From: G963664225 sp964538065
GTDB lineage: Bacteria > Verrucomicrobiota > Verrucomicrobiia > Limisphaerales > UBA1319
Length of the DNA: 64,000 nt
Direction of reading: 5' to 3'
NCBI GenBank assembly: GCA_964538065.1
Contig: CAZIDG010000013.1
Span: 4,133-68,132 of the forward strand
Position numbers and translations under genes: made by a program. Below are positions 23,818 through 32,886 of the stretch, in pieces (the first letter of the stretch is position 1; every line of letters starts with the position of its first letter). The notes under the pieces are model-generated. The model had not been told where the DNA came from. It did no database searches and saw only the letters and a program-made list of their open reading frames with translations.

Positions 23818-25260
23818 ATGCGATTTCCGTTGTATGCCCGCATTCTGACCTGGTTCGTGCTGAACCTTCTCTGGTTGTCGCTGGCGGGATTTTTTCTGGT
23901 GCGGCTCCAGTTCCATGGGACGGTTCCCTCGTTTTATGCCACGCAGGCGGGGAATCGCCTGATGGGCGTGGGGGAGATGATGGCGGATGAGCTGCGGCAA
24001 ACGACGGATCGCAATGCGGTTCTTCATCAATATGGCCAGGCCTACGGGGTTGAATTCCTGCTCTTCTCCACCGATGGAATTCAACTGGCAGGCAAGGCCA
24101 CGACTTTGCCTGCGGAAATCACCCGTTCCCTGGCCGGCATGCGCGGGCAGGCGATGGCCAGGGCCCGCGGCTGGGGAGGCCCACCCGCCTGGGCTCGCAG
24201 CAGCACCGGCACCAATGTGGCCGGGCAGCGTTCATTCTTCCTCCGCACCACCTCGCCGGTGTGTTACTGGGCGGGCATGTGCCTGCCTTCCCTGGATGCC
24301 GATTTGCGCGGCCCGCGACGCACGGTGCTTCTGGCCAAGTCAGCCTCCTTCAGCGGGGGCGGTCTTTTCTTTGATGTCACGCTGTGGGGGGGCGTGGCCC
24401 TGGGGGTGTTTCTGCTGTCCGCCCTATGGTGGTTTCCCCTGGTGCATGGGATGACGCGGGCCGTTCGCAAAATGACGCTCGTGGCCGCCGAGATTGCCCG
24501 TGGCCGCCTGGAATCAAGGGTGGATGTGCGGCGACGCGATGAATTGGGACAATTGGGCGATGGCATCAATTCGATGGCGCAGCAGTTGTCTGACTATTTG
24601 AACCACCAACGCCGGTTCCTGGGCGACATCGCCCACGAGCTCTGCTCGCCCCTGGCCCGGATGCAGATGGCGCTGGGCATCATCGAACAAAAGGCCGACC
24701 CGGCTGCCAGAAGCCAGATCGCCGACCTGCGTGAGGAGGTCGATCAAATGTCCTCGCTGGTCAATGAGCTGCTGTCCTTTTCCAAGGCGTCGATGGGAGG
24801 GGCCAACATCCAATTGCGCGAGGTGTCACTATCGGAATTGGTCGATCATGTCATCAACCGTGAAGCCCCCAATGACGCGCGCATTGTCCGGCGGGTGGCC
24901 TCGGACGTGCGGGTCATTGCCGAGGCTGAATTGCTGGGCCGGGCCATCGCGAATGTGTTGCGAAACGCTCTTCGCTACACGGACACCCATGGCCACATCA
25001 GCATCGAGACGGCTCTGACCCATGGACAGGTTCTGTTGACGATTGCCGATGATGGTCCGGGGGTGCCCGAAGACGCTCTGCCGCATTTGTTTGATGCGTT
25101 CTATCGTCCCGACAGTGCTCGAAGGCGCGAGACTGGAGGCACGGGCCTGGGATTGGCGATTGTGAAGACCTGCGTGGAATCCTGCAAGGGACAGGTGCTG
25201 TGCCGCAACCGATCCCCGCATGGATTTGAGGTCGTGTTCACCCTGGTGGGGGTGGCCTGA
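23818..25260 (+). CDS. CpxA-like sensor histidine kinase
   Basis: The 480-residue membrane kinase has one transmembrane helix near the N-terminus (about 9-30), a periplasmic sensor of about 150 residues, a second helix (about 186-208), a HAMP linker, the H-box FLGDIAHELCSPLARMQ with phospho-accepting His273, and an ATPase domain with N-box (NVLRNALRYT), G1 (DDGPGVPED), F and G2 (GGTGLGLAIVK) boxes. The ATG abuts the stop of the response regulator. HELxSPLAR is the CpxA-type variant of the H-box. It probably senses envelope stress or metals. Confidence 0.92.
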   Translation: MRFPLYARILTWFVLNLLWLSLAGFFLVRLQFHGTVPSFYATQAGNRLMGVGEMMADELRQTTDRNAVLHQYGQAYGVEFLLFSTDGIQLAGKATTLPAEITRSLAGMRGQAMARARGWGGPPAWARSSTGTNVAGQRSFFLRTTSPVCYWAGMCLPSLDADLRGPRRTVLLAKSASFSGGGLFFDVTLWGGVALGVFLLSALWWFPLVHGMTRAVRKMTLVAAEIARGRLESRVDVRRRDELGQLGDGINSMAQQLSDYLNHQRRFLGDIAHELCSPLARMQMALGIIEQKADPAARSQIADLREEVDQMSSLVNELLSFSKASMGGANIQLREVSLSELVDHVINREAPNDARIVRRVASDVRVIAEAELLGRAIANVLRNALRYTDTHGHISIETALTHGQVLLTIADDGPGVPEDALPHLFDAFYRPDSARRRETGGTGLGLAIVKTCVESCKGQVLCRNRSPHGFEVVFTLVGVA

Positions 25261-25345
25261 GAACACCCGTCCAGGACCATGCAGGCCTTGCCCAGTGGGC
25301 ATTTTATTCGCTCGTCATTGGGCACCAGATGATTAGGATACGGGC

Positions 25346-26287
25346 ATGAAGTGGCTTGCTGGTCTGCTGATTTTGCTGGGTTGCGGCACCATCTCCGTGG
25401 CGCAGGAGGAGTCCCTGTCTCTCGATCAAATGGTGGAGGCGGGGCAGCAATGGGTGCAGGAGAATGTCGATGACGATGTGCTCAACTCGCTGCCCGAGGT
25501 GGATCATCAAAAGGTCCTCGAGGTTCTCAATGCCCTGGAGGAGAAGCTCCGCGGCGGCCAGGTGCTCGATCTGGCATCCCTGAAGGAACCGGCCGAGAGC
25601 ATCCTGCCCATCCTGGATCGATACGAGGAGACCTCCCCCTACGCCGCCTGGCTTCGTGCGCGTTTGGATTATTTGGAGGCGGCCAGCGATTTGAAGAAAA
25701 TCACGCCGCCTGTGGTGGTTGAACCCGGCAAACCTGCGAAACCGCTGCCCAACCCGACCGTGGAGGCCCAAAACAAGGAATGGTCGAAGATCGTATCGCA
25801 ACGGACAGCCCCGAAAGGGGGCGAGTTGCTGGCCACCCGTCTCAAGCCCATTTTTGCCGCTCAAAAGGTGCCCACCGAACTGGTTTGGGTGGCTGAGGTG
25901 GAGTCCGGCTTTAATCCCACCGCGAAAAGTCCTTCTGGCGCAGTGGGTTTGTATCAGTTGATGCCCACCACAGCCCGGAATCTCGGGTTGTCGCTTCGCC
26001 CACGGGATGCGCGGACGGATCCCGAAGCCAGCGCCCGGGCTGCGGCCAAGTACTTTAACTACCTGCATGGCAAGTTTAAGGACTGGCCACTGGCACTGGC
26101 CGCGTACAATGTGGGCGAGGGGAACGTCCAGAAGCTGCTTACCCGTTACAAAGCCAAATCCTTTCAGGAAATAGCCACGAAGCTCCCGGCGGAAACGCAG
26201 ATGTATGTGCCCAAAATCAACGCCACGATCCAAAAACGGGAAGGCGTGAGTCTTGCCCAATTGCAGTCCCCTCAGAGCGTGCGTTGA
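25346..26287 (+). CDS. Lytic transglycosylase, SLT domain (probable lipoprotein)
   Basis: The 313-residue exported enzyme cleaves peptidoglycan glycan strands to anhydro-muropeptides. A very short leader (KWLAGLLILLGC) ends in a possible lipobox with Cys13. The SLT catalytic domain covers about 165-300, with the catalytic Glu in VAEVESGFNP, then SGAVGLYQLMPTTA and ALAAYNVGEGNV. The N-terminal 130 residues are acidic and helical, with no known domain. It lies downstream of the sensor kinase (85-base gap) and could belong to its regulon; that is a guess from position. Confidence 0.88.
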   Translation: MKWLAGLLILLGCGTISVAQEESLSLDQMVEAGQQWVQENVDDDVLNSLPEVDHQKVLEVLNALEEKLRGGQVLDLASLKEPAESILPILDRYEETSPYAAWLRARLDYLEAASDLKKITPPVVVEPGKPAKPLPNPTVEAQNKEWSKIVSQRTAPKGGELLATRLKPIFAAQKVPTELVWVAEVESGFNPTAKSPSGAVGLYQLMPTTARNLGLSLRPRDARTDPEASARAAAKYFNYLHGKFKDWPLALAAYNVGEGNVQKLLTRYKAKSFQEIATKLPAETQMYVPKINATIQKREGVSLAQLQSPQSVR

Positions 26288-26414
26288 TATGGCCTGCTGC
26301 TGAAGGCTTTGTGCATGGAGCATGCCGTCCTGTCCTCCCATGCCGTTGTGGGGTCAGATCCTGTGAAAAACCACTTCGCGGCGGCCCTGGTTTACGGTAT
26401 GACTATCAGGGTTT

Positions 26415-28952
26415 ATGGCCGATCGTTTGCCCATTTATGACATCGAACAGGACATTGTGGCCCGTCTGCGACAATGTCCCCGACTGGTTTTGCAAGCCCC
26501 CACGGGCTCCGGCAAGTCCACGCAGGTGCCCCAGATGCTCCTCAAAAACGGCCTCCTTGGGGAGGGGCAGATCGTGGTGCTGCAACCCCGGCGGTTGGCG
26601 GCGCGGTTGCTGGCCGCTCGTGTGGCCCAGGAATGTGAAAGCGAGCTGGGTCGCCTGGTCGGATACCAGATCCGTTTTGAAAACCACTCAGGCACGGATA
26701 CGCGCATCAAGTATGTGACCGAGGGCATTCTCCTGCGTCAGATGATCCAGGATCCTGATCTGCGCGGCATTCAGGCCCTGGTGTTTGATGAATTTCATGA
26801 ACGCCATCTGTATGGCGACATCTCACTCGCGCGCGCCCTGGACATCCAGGAGACCCGGCGTCCCGATTTGTTGATCATCGTCATGTCCGCCACCCTGCAG
26901 GCGGGCGAGCTGGAGCAATACCTCAAGCCCTGCACCGTGTTGCGATCGGAGGGGCGCGTTTTTCCCGTGGAAACGGAGTATGTGGATCGGAGGTCGCTCT
27001 ATCAAAATGTCCCCATCTGGGACCAGGCTGCCGAGGCATTCCAAAGCTATGTGCGGCAGGAAGGCCCGGGCGATGTGCTGGTGTTCATGCCCGGCGGCTT
27101 CGAGATCCAGCAGACGATTGAAAGCATCCGGTATTGTTCGGAATCCAAGGGGTATCTGCTCCTGCCATTGCATGGCGAGCTGCCCCCTCAGGACCAGGAT
27201 GCGGCGGTGGCCCGATATCAGAGGCCCAAGGTGGTGGTTTCCACCAACGTGGCCGAGACGTCGCTCACCATCGATGGGGTTCGCCTGGTCATTGATGGCG
27301 GGCTGGCGCGCATTCCACGCTATGATGCCAATCGTGGGATCAACACCCTTTTGATCGAGAAGATCAGCCGGGCGGCGGCCGATCAACGGGCGGGCCGGGC
27401 CGGGCGCACCGCCCCCGGCAAATGCATCCGGCTCTGGTCCCAGAAGGAGCACCTGGAGCGCCCGTTGCATGAGCTGCCCGAGATCAAGCGGCTGGATCTG
27501 GCCGAAGTGGTCCTGACGCTCAAGGCGGCCGATGTGGTGGATCTGCGCCGCTTTCGCTGGCTTGAGCCGCCGACCGAGCAGAGCCTTGTCGATGCCGAAT
27601 CGCTGCTGGGCGACCTGGGCGCCCTCGACCATGCCGGGCGGATCACATCCCTGGGGCGCAAAATGCTCGCCCTGCCGGTACACCCGCGCTATTCCCGGAT
27701 GCTGCTGGCTGCCCAGGATTATGGTTGTGTGCACCAGGCGGCGCTGATCACGGCGTTGACCCAGGGACGGGATCTTTTGATCCGCAATCCTGGCCGTGAT
27801 GTGGAATCCTTCCGTGAGGACTTGTGCGGTCCACATGCCACTTCGGATTTTTGGAACATGATGCGGCTCTGGAGCTACGCGAATAAGAACGGTTTCCGGA
27901 TGGATGCCTGTCGAAGGGCGGGCGTGCATGCGGTGACGGCACGGCAGGTCGGTCCGCTGTTGCAGCAGTTCCTGGCCATTGCCGGGCGCGAGGGGCTGGA
28001 TGTGGCGCCCCGGAATGTTCCTGACGAGGTCATACAGAAATGTGTCCTGGCTGGTTTTTCCGATCGTGTGGCCCGGCGGCTCGATGCCGGTACGTTGCGC
28101 TGCGAGCTCGTTCATGGACGCCGTGGTGTGCTGGCCCGCGAAAGCGCCGTCCAGAAGAGTCCCTTGCTGGTGGCCGCCGAGGTCAAGGAGATCGAGGGGG
28201 CCGAAAAAACGGTCAATACGCTCCTTTCGCTGGCCACGGGCATCGAGCCCGAATGGCTGAGTGAACTATTTCCCGAGGACATCAAGGCGAAGATGCACGT
28301 ATCGTATGATACTGCGGCCAAACGTGTTGTCGCTGAGGAGCAAATCTGTTTCCGCGACCTTGCTGTCGGTTCCCGTCATATCGAACCTGCGCCCCTGGAT
28401 GATGCGGCCCGCATCCTGGCCGAGGAAATCCTTCAAGGCCGGTTGTCCCTCGTGAATTGGGATCATACGGTGGATCAATGGATTCTGCGCCTGAACCTGG
28501 TCAGCAAATGGTGTCCCGAGTTGAACCTGACGCCCATTACGGAGGACGATCGGCGACACATCATCGAGCAAATCTGTCACGGGTGTCTATCCTATCGCGA
28601 CGTCAAGGAGCGGGACGTCAAAGGGATCGTGAAATCCTGGCTGGGTGAAGCGCAGCGTGGCTTGCTCGAAAAGCATGCGCCCGAACGTCTTAATCTGCCC
28701 AATGACCGCCATCCCAAGGTGGTTTATGTGGCGGATGGCAATCCTTACATAGCCCTCCGGATCCAGGAACTCTACGACGTGACCACGACGCCCAAGGTTG
28801 GCATGGGCCGGGTTCCTGTGGTGGTTCATATCCTGGCCCCGAGCATGCGTCCGGTGCAGATCACCCAGGACCTTGCCGGTTTCTGGAAGGAGCATTATCC
28901 GCGCATCAAGCAGGAGCTCCAGCGCAAGTATCCCAAGCACAAGTGGCGTTGA
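26415..28952 (+). CDS. hrpB: ATP-dependent RNA helicase HrpB
   Basis: This 845-residue DEAH-type helicase has motif I (GSGKST, 31-36), motif II as DEFH (125-128, the HrpB variant rather than DEAH), motif III SAT (158-160), and motifs V and VI (TNVAETSLTIDG and QRAGRAGRTAPG). The HA2 domain and the HrpB C-terminal domain (FPEDIKAKM ... PVQITQDLAGFWKEHYP) complete it. Length matches HrpB (about 820), much shorter than HrpA. Its cellular role is not well defined. It stands alone, with a 127-base gap upstream. Confidence 0.93.
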   Translation: MADRLPIYDIEQDIVARLRQCPRLVLQAPTGSGKSTQVPQMLLKNGLLGEGQIVVLQPRRLAARLLAARVAQECESELGRLVGYQIRFENHSGTDTRIKYVTEGILLRQMIQDPDLRGIQALVFDEFHERHLYGDISLARALDIQETRRPDLLIIVMSATLQAGELEQYLKPCTVLRSEGRVFPVETEYVDRRSLYQNVPIWDQAAEAFQSYVRQEGPGDVLVFMPGGFEIQQTIESIRYCSESKGYLLLPLHGELPPQDQDAAVARYQRPKVVVSTNVAETSLTIDGVRLVIDGGLARIPRYDANRGINTLLIEKISRAAADQRAGRAGRTAPGKCIRLWSQKEHLERPLHELPEIKRLDLAEVVLTLKAADVVDLRRFRWLEPPTEQSLVDAESLLGDLGALDHAGRITSLGRKMLALPVHPRYSRMLLAAQDYGCVHQAALITALTQGRDLLIRNPGRDVESFREDLCGPHATSDFWNMMRLWSYANKNGFRMDACRRAGVHAVTARQVGPLLQQFLAIAGREGLDVAPRNVPDEVIQKCVLAGFSDRVARRLDAGTLRCELVHGRRGVLARESAVQKSPLLVAAEVKEIEGAEKTVNTLLSLATGIEPEWLSELFPEDIKAKMHVSYDTAAKRVVAEEQICFRDLAVGSRHIEPAPLDDAARILAEEILQGRLSLVNWDHTVDQWILRLNLVSKWCPELNLTPITEDDRRHIIEQICHGCLSYRDVKERDVKGIVKSWLGEAQRGLLEKHAPERLNLPNDRHPKVVYVADGNPYIALRIQELYDVTTTPKVGMGRVPVVVHILAPSMRPVQITQDLAGFWKEHYPRIKQELQRKYPKHKWR

Positions 28953-29068
28953 TATCCTGTTGCACGCCAACAGGGGACAGGGGAACTGCGTCCCCACCGG
29001 TCCAGGGGTGCCCCTGGGGGGCAATATCCTGCTGTTCAAGATCACGATTTTGGGCACATAATGCCTGA

Positions 29069-30079
29069 GTGAACTGTTTTGTGACCGGTGTTAGCGGATT
29101 TGTAGGCGCCAATCTGGCGCATGAGTTGGTGGCGCAAGGCCACAGGGTCAAGGCGCTGGTGCGCGAGGGAAGCGATTTGCGCGGGACGAAGGGGCTGGAT
29201 TTCGAGATCATCCGCGGGGATGTTGGCAATAGAGCCCTGCTCGAGCAGGCGATGCGTGGATGCGATTGGTGTTTCCATGTGGCGGCCAGCTATTACCTGT
29301 GGATGAAGGATTATGCCCCCATGTATGCCGCGAATGTGGAGGGCACGAGGAATGTCCTCGAAGCCGCCGCCGCCGCCGGTTGCCAGCGCATTGTCCATAC
29401 CAGCACCGTTGGGTGCATTGGCCTGCCCAAAAAAGGCCTCAATGCCGGCCAGTTCGGCAATGAATACACGCCGCTCTCTCCGGGGCAGCTCAGCAATCAT
29501 TACAAGCGCTCGAAATGGCAGGCCGAACAAATCGCCTTGGAGCTTGCCGGCAAGGGGCTTCCGGTGGTGATTGTGAATCCGAGCACCCCCGTCGGCCCCC
29601 GCGATGTCAAACCCACGCCCACGGGCAAAATCATCGTGGATTTTCTGAATCGTAAAATGCCCGCCTTTGTGGATACGGGACTCAATTGGGTTCATGTCCG
29701 GGACGTGGCCATGGGACACATCCTGGCAGCCGAGAAGGGCAAGGTGGGTGAACGGTACATTCTGGGGCATGCCGAAGGCAACTGGACCCTGGAACAGATG
29801 TTCAAGGTGCTCGAAGAGTTGACGGGTGTGCCTGCCCCCCGTGTCAGGATCCCATACTGGGTCGCCTTTGGGGCGGGTTGCGTCGATGAATGCCTCTCGA
29901 AGATCACCGGCAAGGAGCCCCGGGCTCCCTTGGGAGGCGTGCGCATGGCCCGTTACAAGATGTTTTTTGATCCGGAGAAGGCAGTCCGGGAGCTGGCGAT
30001 TCCACAGACCTCACCCCGCCAGGCGCTGCAGGAAGCCGTCGAGTGGTTTCAGGACAACGGATACGTTGTCAAACGATAG
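29069..30079 (+). CDS. hpnA: Hopanoid-associated sugar epimerase HpnA
   Basis: An extended short-chain dehydrogenase of 336 residues. NAD-binding is shown by VTGVSGFVGANLA, catalysis by the STVGCIGLP serine region and Tyr-x3-Lys (YKRSK), and HpnA is suggested by NWVHVRDVAMGHILAAEKG and the RIPYWVAFGAG segment. Start is a GTG, since the ATG at 29061 runs into a stop after three codons. HpnA is named for its location in hopanoid clusters, but no squalene-hopene cyclase or other hpn gene is in this window, so its substrate here may be another nucleotide sugar. Confidence 0.87.
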   Translation: MNCFVTGVSGFVGANLAHELVAQGHRVKALVREGSDLRGTKGLDFEIIRGDVGNRALLEQAMRGCDWCFHVAASYYLWMKDYAPMYAANVEGTRNVLEAAAAAGCQRIVHTSTVGCIGLPKKGLNAGQFGNEYTPLSPGQLSNHYKRSKWQAEQIALELAGKGLPVVIVNPSTPVGPRDVKPTPTGKIIVDFLNRKMPAFVDTGLNWVHVRDVAMGHILAAEKGKVGERYILGHAEGNWTLEQMFKVLEELTGVPAPRVRIPYWVAFGAGCVDECLSKITGKEPRAPLGGVRMARYKMFFDPEKAVRELAIPQTSPRQALQEAVEWFQDNGYVVKR

Positions 30080-30127
30080 ACCGAGGTTGGATCCTCAGGC
30101 TCGGGGCAGGAGAGGTTTGGCCACGGG

Positions 30128-30172
30128 AAAGGCCCCGACCCGCATCGCGATGCGACGCAAGCCGAGGCCTTT
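30128..30172. terminator. Bidirectional hairpin between convergent genes
   Basis: AAAGGCC (30128-30134) pairs with GGCCTTT (30166-30172), enclosing the perfect 14-base palindrome CGCATCGCGATGCG (30141-30154). It sits between the stops of hpnA (30079) and the leftward secreted protein (30205). The A/T tracts are only three bases long, so termination strength is uncertain. Confidence 0.4.
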
Positions 30173-30204
30173 GTTCAAGAGGCCACGGGTGTGGTCAGAT
30201 GCCC

Positions 30205-32319
30205 TTATTTGCGCAGGCGATAAAACGCGGGCGTTGAGCCTGGCGCCACCGAGACAGAGTTGTTCGCGACCCCGCTCACGGTCTTCCAATCGGCGGGATT
30301 GAAACTGGCTGTGGATTCCAGGGTGTAGCCGCTGGCATCCGCTGGCCAGGAGATGACCACGTTGGCTCCCGACCGGCCAATCGTCAGGCTGGGCGATTGG
30401 ACGGGTGTGGGATTGATGGCATAGAGGCCGAAATCATCGATGCCAAAATACCAGCTATCGCTTCCGGCGTGGGCAAAACGGAAGCGGACTTTGGACTTCT
30501 TGTCCGCCTGGGTCAACCGGAACAATTCCACCCGCTTGGAGTCGACAGAATTATCGTCCAGCCGGCCGCTGATGAAGGGAGCCAGGTCCTGGGTGACGGC
30601 CGCCCCAATAAAGGTGGCATAGGTTCCGCCCTTTTCCTCGCCGTTTTCATCGGTGTAAAAGGGAAGATCCGAGTATTGAGTCGTCAGCGTGGCCACGGCA
30701 TCCACAGTGATTTCACCCGTGGATTCATTGGTTTGGTGGAGTACCCACCGGCTATCAATCATATAAACCACCGGCAGCCAGGTCGCGCCTTGATCCACGG
30801 AGTATTCCACAGCGCCGATGCTGTCCTGGTTTTGCTCCCAGAGGGAATGGAACGAAAGGTAGACATTCGTCCTGCTGGAGAGGTCGAAATCAGGTGTGAA
30901 GACATAATCCACCTGGCTGCGGCCATTGCGATACCCCGAGGTGCTGAAGAGAAAACGCCCGCTGGCCAGGGGGACATCGAGCACCTTGCCATTGACCACA
31001 TTGTTGGGATTCGGGTTCAACACACGGTGGTAGTCCTCCTGCTGGCTCAGCGGCGCATCAGGAAGGCTGTAGGGGATGAAGGTCCCGGTGAACCGCTGGG
31101 CATCCACCACCACCCATGACGCGTAGGATGCGGAGTCCAGATTGCCCAGGTCAAGATCCGTGTTGAGGACCTCGGTGTAGTTCGTCTGAGTCCATCCCGT
31201 GGGCAGTTGTCCTTCGGGAGTGCTGTCGAAGTTCTCAAAGTAAATCGGTGCCGGCAGGACGATGTTGCGGTACTCAATCACGGAGAACGCCACCTCGTTG
31301 GTGAAGCGGTTGCTGGGAGTTGCGTTGTCGGCAAACACCAGCCGCGCGACGTGGCTTGAGCCGGGCGCATAGAGGGTCTGGTTGGTATAGGTGACGGTTA
31401 CCAGATCGGCTTCCTGCTGGACGATGCAGGATGCAGGGGTCCCATCGATCGTCAATGCAACGGAGTTGGTGACGACTTTCGATGTCCCGTTGGTGATGGC
31501 CGCCATATAGGGGACCACCGGCGGCTGGTTGCTGCTGTTGTTGGCGGGCTTGAGCGTCAGAATCCGCGGCGTGAGGGAGGCCGACTCGGCCACCGTGATG
31601 GTGTTGCTGGCAATGATTTCATAGCTGTCATTGACCATCAGGTAGGCGACGTACCTGCCGACCTGGGACAAGCCTGTGGAAAAGCTGATCGAGCCCTCGG
31701 TCACAGCGCTGTTGCCCGCCTGTGTGCCGTCCAGATAGCACCACAACGTGGACGTTGGACCGCCGCCAGGGGTCTGACCTTCCTGGTAAATGCCGATCCA
31801 ATCCTTGACATTGCCAGGGGCATTATTGAACGAAATGGTGATCGGCTGGCTGGGTGTATATTTCCTGTTATCAGCCCGAATCCGGGGACTGTAGGGGTCC
31901 ACCACCATGAAGGTATTGGTGGCCAATATGGTGTAGCCGTCGTTTTCGAGGAGATAGGTGTACCAAAGCCCGGGAGCAGTAAGCCCCCCGGTAAAGGTCA
32001 CTGCGCCTTCCTTGAGACCGGTCGTTCCACTCTTGGTGTTATCGACATAAAGCCACAAGGTCGAAGGCGTGGGGCCCGGTTCAACCCCTTCGGGGTATAC
32101 GCCAATCCAATCCTTGCTGTTGCCAGGACCGTTGTTGAAACTGATGGAGATGTCTTCATCGGTGAAATAGGTTTCGTAAGTGGACTCCAGGGCTGGTGTC
32201 TGGGCCTGGGCGGACCATAGGCTGGCAAGAGACAGGCACAGAGCCGACACGAGTGGCTGCCAGCGCCTTGATCGACGCCGGACATCCAGGTGGGAGACAG
32301 TGGTCGTTTTTACATTCAT
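30205..32319 (-). CDS. Large secreted multidomain protein with verrucomicrobial C-terminal tail
   Basis: The 704-residue product starts with a long signal peptide (RRRSRRWQPLVSALCLSLASLWSAQA). Two tandem beta-sandwich repeats follow at about 40-240, each with a PITISFNNAPGNVKDWIGIY-type core (the first reads DISISFNNGPGNSKDWIGVY). A jelly-roll region with PIYFENFDS and WYFGIDDFGLYAI covers about 370-640. The end, SGYTLEST...FYRLRK, is the short sorting-like or beta domain seen at the tail of many verrucomicrobial exported proteins. No catalytic motif is evident; binding of a polymer or cell-surface role is inference. It follows a prepilin gene set on the same strand. Start chosen at the Met before the signal peptide. 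Confidence 0.7.
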   Translation of the reverse strand: MNVKTTTVSHLDVRRRSRRWQPLVSALCLSLASLWSAQAQTPALESTYETYFTDEDISISFNNGPGNSKDWIGVYPEGVEPGPTPSTLWLYVDNTKSGTTGLKEGAVTFTGGLTAPGLWYTYLLENDGYTILATNTFMVVDPYSPRIRADNRKYTPSQPITISFNNAPGNVKDWIGIYQEGQTPGGGPTSTLWCYLDGTQAGNSAVTEGSISFSTGLSQVGRYVAYLMVNDSYEIIASNTITVAESASLTPRILTLKPANNSSNQPPVVPYMAAITNGTSKVVTNSVALTIDGTPASCIVQQEADLVTVTYTNQTLYAPGSSHVARLVFADNATPSNRFTNEVAFSVIEYRNIVLPAPIYFENFDSTPEGQLPTGWTQTNYTEVLNTDLDLGNLDSASYASWVVVDAQRFTGTFIPYSLPDAPLSQQEDYHRVLNPNPNNVVNGKVLDVPLASGRFLFSTSGYRNGRSQVDYVFTPDFDLSSRTNVYLSFHSLWEQNQDSIGAVEYSVDQGATWLPVVYMIDSRWVLHQTNESTGEITVDAVATLTTQYSDLPFYTDENGEEKGGTYATFIGAAVTQDLAPFISGRLDDNSVDSKRVELFRLTQADKKSKVRFRFAHAGSDSWYFGIDDFGLYAINPTPVQSPSLTIGRSGANVVISWPADASGYTLESTASFNPADWKTVSGVANNSVSVAPGSTPAFYRLRK

Positions 32320-32380
32320 GGCATTTATTTCTTTTGTTGAGTGTGAGTTATGGAAAATCATCCCCGCATGGAGCGTGGTT

Positions 32381-32872
32381 TCAGGGCGTGCATATGACGG
32401 CTGGCGTTCCATCCTGTCCCATGTGCAGCCATTCACTGACGATGGCTTCCCCTTCGGGTGTGGCGAGGGAATACCAGTTGGTTTGCGACGCCCGGCAGAC
32501 AAATCGATGTGCTTGTGCCAGACCCCGCCCCATCTGCGGCGAGGTGCCCGTGGCCTGGGCCTGCTCCATTTGTTGCTTCAACTCCGGTGAGTACTTTTCG
32601 AGGTAGGCGATGGTCCAGGACGCCTTGTCCCTGGGATTTCCAGTGGTGGACACGACCACGGCTCTCACAGCGTCGCACTCCGTGCCGTGCAGGCCGCGGA
32701 TGGGGGGAATGGCGTTGCGAGGGCCGGTAAAAAGTTGTTTTTCCGAAAGATCATAAAAGAAGGTTTTATCCTCCTTGTCCACGCCCCCCAGGAAATGCCT
32801 GGCCACGAGGCAGACGGCTCCTGCCAGCAACACCGTGGTGGCAATCACCTTCAATCGCTCAGAATTTGCCAT
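32381..32872 (-). CDS. Hypothetical membrane-anchored protein downstream of prepilin
   Basis: A 163-residue protein with one N-terminal membrane helix (LKVIATTVLLAGAVCLVARHFLG) and a periplasmic domain containing TFFYDLSEKQLFTGP, ECDAVRAVVVST and a C-terminal NWYSLATPEGEAI segment; three cysteines are present. I recognise no named family, though small single-helix proteins of this kind often follow prepilins in Verrucomicrobiota. It begins 15 bases after the prepilin stop and is followed by the large secreted protein, suggesting a three-gene operon for an exported product. Confidence 0.7.
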   Translation of the reverse strand: MANSERLKVIATTVLLAGAVCLVARHFLGGVDKEDKTFFYDLSEKQLFTGPRNAIPPIRGLHGTECDAVRAVVVSTTGNPRDKASWTIAYLEKYSPELKQQMEQAQATGTSPQMGRGLAQAHRFVCRASQTNWYSLATPEGEAIVSEWLHMGQDGTPAVICTP

Positions 32873-32886
32873 AGGAGACGATCATG

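Noticed and set aside
23083..25260. Calling the two-component pair PhoB/PhoR to explain the Pho box
   Set aside because: The kinase has a large periplasmic sensor between two helices and a CpxA-type H-box, no PAS domain, and lies 12 kb away beside a Spy/CpxP-like gene.
26823..28115. 430-codon open frame antisense to hrpB
   Set aside because: Long antisense frames are common in this GC-rich, third-position-biased DNA; its product is His/Pro/Gln-rich with no motif, while hrpB has all helicase motifs.
28956..28974. CCTGTTG/CAACAGG hairpin after hrpB as a terminator
   Set aside because: Seven-base stem without any T tract on either strand; probably not a terminator.
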